DNA from: Sulfurimonadaceae bacterium
Lineage (GTDB): Bacteria > Campylobacterota > Campylobacteria > Campylobacterales > Sulfurimonadaceae
Length of the DNA: 8,908 bases
Direction of reading: 5' to 3'
NCBI GenBank assembly: GCA_030610325.1
Contig: JAUWRZ010000058.1
Span: 1 to 8,908 of the forward strand
A program made the translations under genes and the position numbers. Under the pieces are notes generated by a model, which saw only the letters and a list, made by a program, of their open reading frames with translations, had not been told where the DNA came from and searched no databases. Shown here one piece after another: positions 8,660 to 8,908 of the stretch; the first letter of the stretch is position 1; every line of letters begins with the position of its first letter.

Positions 8660-8908
8660 ACTTCTCTTCCCCTTACAACTACTTTTATACATAGAGAAAG
8701 ACTTATTTTCTTTTATCTCGTCATCAAGTCTTACTTGGTGATGTTCTTTGATCGACTCTGACGATAAATACATAGACTAGTGCATAAGACTGACTATCAA
8801 AACTGGGTAGACTGTTGTATACACTCCCAAGTGGGACTTGAGGAGCGAGGGAAATGGGAGGGGCGTTATATTGGAAAATCAGATCAGTGCTGGTGGTGTG
8901 GCAGTCCG
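8660..8908. other. Right flank without an identified gene; short open frames running off the window
   Basis: Apart from the hairpin at 8721-8741 I recognise nothing certain. Two plus-strand frames remain open to the right edge. One starts at ATG 8854 behind GAGGAG and GAGGGA purine runs and reads MGGALYWKIRSVLVVWQS. Another, open from 8768 with no ATG, contains the motif QCWWCG near its end. A minus-strand frame is also open from the edge to a stop near 8730. At most one of these can be real, and all could be chance. Confidence 0.3.
8721..8741 (+). terminator. Hairpin, possible weak terminator
   Basis: TCATCAAGT (8721-8729) pairs with ACTTGGTGA (8733-8741) around the loop CTT, giving 9 bp with one T-G wobble. 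It is followed by the mixed sequence TGTTCTTTG and not a clean T-run, so termination is only possible. It lies 181 bp after the nifU stop. Confidence 0.35.

Overview
The window looks like a piece of a Campylobacterota (epsilonproteobacterial) chromosome, probably a free-living sulfur/hydrogen oxidiser of the Sulfurimonas/Sulfurovum kind. This rests on gene content and order: tig-clpP-def facing folE-fliI is the arrangement I know from Campylobacter, and an adjacent nifS plus three-domain nifU is the housekeeping iron-sulfur assembly set of this class. The genus is inference.

Layout. (1) Positions 1-234 are the C-terminal tail of a DDE transposase, probably IS1634-type, cut by the window edge; noncoding DNA follows. 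(2) A 117-bp structured repeat lies at 392-508. (3) A leftward four-gene operon, tig > clpP > degenerate GGDEF protein > def, occupies 4006-523; adjacent genes overlap or are 9 bp apart. (4) A 238-bp divergent promoter region lies at 4007-4244. (5) A rightward series, folE > fliI > nifS > nifU, occupies 4245-8539; folE-fliI are 5 bp apart, and a gap with a perfect 17-bp palindrome precedes nifS-nifU. (6) A second, inverted copy of the repeat lies at 8543-8659, 3 bp after the nifU stop. (7) The last 249 bp hold no gene I can identify.

How the genes work together. The left operon covers the early life of a protein: trigger factor binds the emerging chain, deformylase removes the N-formyl group, and ClpP degrades failures. 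A GGDEF protein that has lost its catalytic residues but keeps the c-di-GMP inhibitory-site motif sits among them. On the right, FolE starts folate and deazapurine synthesis, FliI powers flagellar export, and NifS/NifU build Fe-S clusters.

The core genes are ordinary housekeeping genes and I see no new defence or biosynthetic system. The most interesting signal is the repeat. Both copies lie directly downstream of the last gene of an operon, in the same orientation relative to that gene. Their differences fall in loops or unpaired positions or keep base pairing, including one G-C to A-U double change, which suggests a selected RNA structure at operon 3' ends.
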